Shown piece after piece: positions 60,765 through 64,000 of a DNA stretch of 64,000 bases; positions within the stretch are counted from its first letter, which is position 1, and every line of letters begins with the position of its first letter. The translations under genes were made by a program, and so were the position numbers. The stretch lies in assembly GCF_011634835.1 (NCBI RefSeq), contig NZ_SIRP01000001.1, positions 496,001 through 560,000 of the forward strand, in the 5' to 3' direction. The notes beneath the pieces are model-generated. The model was not told the DNA's origin. It was given only the letters and a program-made list of their open reading frames with translations, and ran no database searches. The DNA comes from Isoptericola sp. BMS4. Its GTDB lineage: Bacteria; Actinomycetota; Actinomycetes; Actinomycetales; Cellulomonadaceae.

Positions 60765-61057
60765 GCGGGACCGCCCAGCAGGTCCGCGACCTCGGTGGCG
60801 GTGACGCGCTCGGCGTCCTCGAACGCGGCCGCGGCCCGGGCCAGGGCGTCCGCGAGCGCGCCGACCTCGGCGACGAGGGCGTGGTGCGTCGTGCCCCATG
60901 CCGCCCAGAACTCCTGGGTGGCGGTGTCGAGGACGGCCGTGCCGGTCGTGGCGGTGGTCCCCGATCCGGCGCGCGCGAGGCCCACCGCCTCGGCGGCGGC
61001 GCGGAGGCGGGTGGCCGCGTCGGCGAGCGTGTCCGTGTCGAGGTCGAGGTGGGCCAT
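60761..61057 (-). CDS. WXG100-like small helical protein
   Basis: 98 residues, the usual size for WXG100/ESAT-6-like proteins. Two helices (TLADAATRLRAAAEAVGLARAG and VLDTATQEFWAAWGTTHHALVAEVGALADALARAAAAFEDAERV) flank a turn where FWAAWG takes the place of the W-x-G motif. It is translationally coupled (ATGA) to the 714-residue protein, its probable secretion partner. ESX core genes are not in the window. Confidence 0.75.
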   Translation of the reverse strand: MAHLDLDTDTLADAATRLRAAAEAVGLARAGSGTTATTGTAVLDTATQEFWAAWGTTHHALVAEVGALADALARAAAAFEDAERVTATEVADLLGGPA

Positions 61058-61114
61058 GCGTCCGCACGCTAGCCGTCACGGGCGTGGCATGCGGCGCGTC
61101 GTCCACAGGCCCGC

Positions 61115-61744
61115 TCAGTCCCACCACAGCCGGTACCAGTGCTCGGGCGGCCCGTCGTCGGGGAGGCCGAAGCCCCACCAGGGGGTGATCTCGTGCGGGG
61201 GCACCCGCATGTCGTCGATGCCCAGCGTGGTGCGCACGTGGTCCAGCAGGGCCGCGGGCCCGGCGTCGGAGGCGAGGTCGACCGCGGCGTCGGTGCGCAC
61301 GAGGACGCCCTCGACCGTGAGACGTTCGTCGCACCGCGCGGGCCCGACGACGTACCCGTGGGCCAGGAGCCGGTCCGGGTGGGCCGCGACGGCGCGGAGC
61401 ACGGCCCCGAGGGTGGGGCCGTCGTTCTGCCGCTCGCTCGCGAGCCGCGCCTCGTCCATGAGGTCGAGCAGCCGCGCGGCGGCGGGCCCGTCGAGGAGGC
61501 TGAACGGGTAGAACGCCGACGTGGCGAGCGCGCCCGCGCCGAGCAGCGGCTCGAGCGGGACGTCCGCCCCGGCGTCGAGCAGCCACCCGTGGTCGTCCGT
61601 GCACCACGGGGCGTGCGCGGTGCCGGGGGCCGTCGCGAGGTCGCGCTCCAGCGACCACGCGGTGCGCAGGTCGACGAGCACGGGCGACACGAACCGTTCG
61701 GCGGGCACCTCGGCGAGCGGCAGGGTCGGTGGTGCGGATGGCAT
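61115..61744 (-). CDS. Hypothetical protein
   Basis: 209 residues from ATG 61744, with AGGAGA 5 nt upstream. No membrane segment or signal. Two features stand out: an acidic, Trp-rich C-terminus (PPHEITPWWGFGLPDDGPPEHWYRLWWD) and a central helical part (DGPAAARLLDLMDEARLASERQNDGPTLGAVLRAVAAHPDRLLAHGYVVGPARCDERLTVEGVLVR). I do not recognise the family. It lies just upstream of the WXG100-like gene on the same strand (57-bp gap) and could be expressed with it. Confidence 0.7.
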   Translation of the reverse strand: MPSAPPTLPLAEVPAERFVSPVLVDLRTAWSLERDLATAPGTAHAPWCTDDHGWLLDAGADVPLEPLLGAGALATSAFYPFSLLDGPAAARLLDLMDEARLASERQNDGPTLGAVLRAVAAHPDRLLAHGYVVGPARCDERLTVEGVLVRTDAAVDLASDAGPAALLDHVRTTLGIDDMRVPPHEITPWWGFGLPDDGPPEHWYRLWWD

Positions 61745-61987
61745 ACGGTCTCCTTCGTCGCGGGGAGCGGCCCGGCGGCCGCGGTCGGGCCCACGCTGCA
61801 GGGCGGAGGGGACGACCGGGGGCGCACGGCGTCGGCCTGTGGACGAGCGGGTGCTGTGGACGACGTCACGACGGTGCGGGCTCGTCCGGTGACGTCCGCC
61901 GCGGCGCGGGGCGTCCGCTGTGGAAGAACAGCCGTGACAACGTGGCCCACGACGACGCATGCTCGACGCGAGCACATCAGGAGGACG

Positions 61988-62500
61988 ATGACCCACCGCA
62001 CCACCCGCCCCGAGCCGCGTTCGTACCCGCCCACCCCCGACAGCGAGCCGGTCAGCGACGAGATGCTCGTCGTGACGGCCAAGAGCTACGCGCCCGGCGG
62101 CGCGGTCTCGCCGCGGACGCTGTACTTCCGGCGGCCCGAGCTCGTCCGCTACGAGGTGGGCGAGGGCGTGCTGTCGGTCGAGCTCGCGGCCACGGGCGAC
62201 ACCGCCGCGACCACGCGCCACTTCCCGCTCACCGAGCTGCTCGAGTTCGCCACCGAGGGACCGACGCCCGCCTACGAGCGCGCCTTCGACGCCTGGACGC
62301 GCGCCTCGTTCGGCGTCGACGCGGAGACGTACCGGACGATGAGCAAGGCGTCGAAGGACGTCACGATGGCGGAGAAGCTCCGGCTGCAGATCGCCGAGGG
62401 GCTGGGCGTGGACCCGGACGACGTCCACTTCCACGGTTCGTTCTCGCTGGACGACGATGACGACGTCGACGACGAGGACGGGCCCCCGGACGACGACTGA
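61988..62500 (+). CDS. Hypothetical acidic cytoplasmic protein
   Basis: 170 residues with AGGAGG directly upstream of ATG 61988. The middle has a small beta-rich region (MLVVTAKSYAPGGAVSPRTLYFRRPELVRYEVGEGVLSVEL) and a helical part (AYERAFDAWTRASFGVDAETYRTMSKASKDVTMAEKLRLQIAEGLGVDPDD). The tail is almost pure Asp/Glu (DDDDDVDDEDGPPDDD). Family unknown. It is preceded by a 243-bp divergent gap in which I see only short GC hairpins and no clear operator. Confidence 0.7.
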   Translation: MTHRTTRPEPRSYPPTPDSEPVSDEMLVVTAKSYAPGGAVSPRTLYFRRPELVRYEVGEGVLSVELAATGDTAATTRHFPLTELLEFATEGPTPAYERAFDAWTRASFGVDAETYRTMSKASKDVTMAEKLRLQIAEGLGVDPDDVHFHGSFSLDDDDDVDDEDGPPDDD

Positions 62501-62616
62501 CCGGATCCGCGGCCCGCGCGCCCGCGGGACGTCGGACCGGGTGCGACGAGTTTCGTAGTCGGGCACCGTCTGAGGTGGAGACACGCCATCCGCGTGACCA
62601 GCAGACGGAGGACACC

Positions 62617-63495
62617 GTGACCGAGACGACGACCTGCACCCTCGACCTGCCCGACGCCGTCCTGACCTACGACGTGCGCATGCCCGCCACGCCGGGAGAC
62701 GTCCCGGCGCTGTTCGTCCTCGGTTCGCCGATGGGCGCGTCCGGGTTCGCCCAGCTCGTCGAGCACCTGGATGACCGGCCCGTCATCACCTACGACCCGC
62801 GCGGCGTCGAGCGCAGCACGCTCGCCACCGACGGCGAGGTGTCGGTCGAGATCCACGCCGAGGACTGCCACCGTGTCCTCGAGGCCGCCCGCGCCGTCGT
62901 CGGCGCCGGGCCGGTCGACGTCTTCGCATCGTCGGGCGGCGCGGTGAACGCGCTGTCGTGGGTGGCGCGCCACCCGCACGAGCTCGGCACCGTGGTGGCG
63001 CACGAGCCGCCCCTGTGGGCGCTGCTGGAGGACCGCGACGTGCAGGCGAAGGCCGCCGCCGACATCGTCGAGACCTACCGGCGCGACGGGTACGGGCCGG
63101 CGATGGCGAAGTTCGTCCAGCTCGTCATGGAGCCCGAGCCGCTCACCGAGGAGTACCTGCGCCGCCCGGCCCCCGACCCGGCGGCGTTCGGCATGCCCAC
63201 CGAGGACGACGGCTCCCGCGACGACCTGCTGCTCGGCCGGAACATGGCCACGATGCCGGGCTTCGAGCCGGACCTCGACGCCCTGCGGACCTCGACGGTG
63301 CGGCTCGTCCCCGCCCGCGGCGAGGCGGGCGAGGGCACGATGGCACGGCGGGGCGCTGAGGCGCTCGCGGCGGCGCTGGGGGCCGAGCCCGTGGAGTTCC
63401 CCGGCGACCACGGCGGGTTCGCGGCGAACGAGTGGTCGCCGGGCAACGACCCGGCGGCGTTCGCGGCCCGGCTGCGGGACGTGCTGGCCGGCTGA
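62617..63495 (+). CDS. Alpha/beta hydrolase
   Basis: 292 residues from GTG 62617 with GGAGG 5 nt upstream (frame open from 62575). The fold is clear from LFVLGSPMGASGFAQLVEHL (oxyanion region), VITYDPRGVERS, the nucleophile elbow VFASSGGAVNALSWV (Ser in A-S-S-G-G), VAHEPPLW, and the late His in FPGDHGGFAANEW. It resembles small-molecule esterases or epoxide-hydrolase-like proteins. A TipA-like MerR gene follows on the same strand after 133 bp and may be functionally linked. Substrate unknown. Confidence 0.88.
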   Translation: MTETTTCTLDLPDAVLTYDVRMPATPGDVPALFVLGSPMGASGFAQLVEHLDDRPVITYDPRGVERSTLATDGEVSVEIHAEDCHRVLEAARAVVGAGPVDVFASSGGAVNALSWVARHPHELGTVVAHEPPLWALLEDRDVQAKAAADIVETYRRDGYGPAMAKFVQLVMEPEPLTEEYLRRPAPDPAAFGMPTEDDGSRDDLLLGRNMATMPGFEPDLDALRTSTVRLVPARGEAGEGTMARRGAEALAAALGAEPVEFPGDHGGFAANEWSPGNDPAAFAARLRDVLAG

Positions 63496-63591
63496 CGACA
63501 CAGGGTGGCGCCCAGGTGACCGGGTCACCGCGGCGACGGGGTGCACCGTGCTCCCCGTCGCCGACCCGTGGGTGGCGTCGACCGACACCCC

Positions 63592-63622
63592 TTGCGGTTG
63601 ACGTGACGTCAACCTCTAGCGT
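63592..63622 (+). promoter_or_regulatory. MerR-type promoter with 19-bp dyad operator
   Basis: TTGCGG (63592-63597) and TAGCGT (63617-63622) are separated by a 19-bp spacer, the long spacing required by MerR activators. GGTTGACGT-G-ACGTCAACC (63596-63614) is a perfect 19-bp palindrome centred in the spacer. The start codon follows the -10 by 6 nt, so the message is probably leaderless. This is a complete, textbook autoregulated MerR promoter. Confidence 0.75.
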
Positions 63623-63628
63623 CGAGTC

Positions 63629-64000
63629 ATGACCCGTTCGATCCAGGACGTCGCCCGCCTCGCCGGCGTCAGCAGCCGCACCCTGCGTCACTACGACCAG
63701 ATCGGCCTGCTGCCGCCGTCGAGCACCGGAGCCGGCGGGCTGCGCCACTACGACGACGCTGCGCTGCGGCGCCTGCAGCGCATCCTGCTCCTCCGTGACC
63801 TGGGCCTGCCGCTGACCGACATCGCCGGCGTGCTCGACGAGCAGACGGACGAGGCCCACGCGCTGCGCGGGCACCTCGACCAGCTGCGCGCCGAGCAGGA
63901 CCGGCTGTCGCGCCGGATCGCGTCCGTGGAGCGAACGCTGACCGCACTGGAGAAGGGAGATCGGATCATGGCCGAGGACATGCTCGACGGGTTCGACCAC
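63629..64000 (+). CDS. MerR-family regulator, TipA-like, 5' part (runs out of window)
   Basis: The first 124 residues are present. MTRSIQDVARLAGVSSRTLRHYDQIGLLPPSSTGAGGLRHYDDAALRRLQRILLLRDLGLPLTDIAGVL is a canonical MerR winged helix, followed by a dimerisation coiled coil (HALRGHLDQLRAEQDRLSRRIASVERTLTALE). The last visible residues (RIMAEDMLDGFDH) begin a TipAS-like drug-binding domain, as in TipA/SkgA regulators. It probably activates its own gene when bound to an antibiotic-like ligand. Confidence 0.9.
   Translation, partial: MTRSIQDVARLAGVSSRTLRHYDQIGLLPPSSTGAGGLRHYDDAALRRLQRILLLRDLGLPLTDIAGVLDEQTDEAHALRGHLDQLRAEQDRLSRRIASVERTLTALEKGDRIMAEDMLDGFDH

Noticed and set aside
60765-61658. Extension of the 714-residue protein frame to 61658
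   Set aside because: The extra N-terminus overlaps the WXG100-like gene and the gene at 61115 in other frames and is Arg-rich. ATG 60764 lies in an ATGA overlap.
1-64000. CRISPR arrays, rRNA, tRNA, insertion sequences or prophage genes
   Set aside because: I found no direct-repeat/spacer array, no conserved RNA gene and no transposase, integrase or phage protein. The palindromic elements encode no protein of their own.

Overview
The window comes from a very GC-rich (roughly 73 %) actinobacterium. Gene content, codon bias and frequent GTG starts fit the Micrococcales, probably Cellulomonadaceae or Promicromonosporaceae (Cellulomonas, Cellulosimicrobium, Isoptericola type). This placement is an inference: no rRNA or tRNA gene is present. 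I count about 50 protein genes. I found no transposase, phage gene or CRISPR array.

Layout. (1) 1-10059: a catabolic locus headed by a LacI regulator (cut by the window edge), with a DUF1080 3-keto-glycoside hydrolase-like protein, a Gfo/Idh oxidoreductase, a complete sugar ABC importer, a secreted beta-helix protein, a cytoplasmic sulfatase and a GH1 glycosidase. (2) 10091-16206: the HrpA-type RNA helicase and a divergent DUF4143 ATPase, separated by four 23-bp operator-like tandem repeats. (3) 16227-27429: a second sugar locus with two DeoR/LacI hybrid regulators, an acyltransferase fusion, a D-2-hydroxyacid dehydrogenase, a DUF2264 protein, another ABC importer and a YesL/DUF624 membrane protein. 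(4) 27406-30261: siderophore-interacting protein, MerR regulator and aldo/keto reductase. (5) 30291-37493: an uncharacterised cluster of a GT-C-like membrane protein, molybdopterin oxidoreductase, methyltransferase, DUF2064 protein, GT2, zinc-ribbon epimerase and MTAP-like phosphorylase. (6) 37749-39948: a secreted PL9 pectate lyase and a lipoprotein. (7) 40060-51736: an M20 amidohydrolase and histidine utilisation (IclR, hutH-hutU-hutI, hutG). A sigma/anti-sigma, sortase and DUF4397 island lies between hutI and hutG. (8) 51875-53653: a leader peptide ending in Cys-Arg in front of a dicarboxylate/amino-acid symporter. (9) 53711-56214: 5-oxoprolinase (PxpA and a PxpB-PxpC fusion). (10) 56435-64000: an M15 peptidase, a WXG100-like pair, small hypotheticals, an alpha/beta hydrolase and the start of a TipA-like MerR regulator.

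How the genes work together: the two ABC loci and the pectate lyase describe a plant or algal polysaccharide degrader that imports oligosaccharides and finishes degradation inside the cell. The hut and oxoprolinase genes add amino-acid catabolism that yields glutamate.

The most unusual signal is not a gene. Several hairpin or palindromic elements sit inside or at the ends of protein-coding genes. Two ~105-bp elements in hrpA have different but self-complementary 18-bp arms around a shared core. There are two 58-bp relatives in and at the end of pxpBC, a perfect 60-bp palindrome at the PxpB/PxpC junction, and a 52-bp hairpin in hutH. At least seven genes also carry a TANNNT box 6-7 nt before the start codon, which suggests frequent leaderless transcription.
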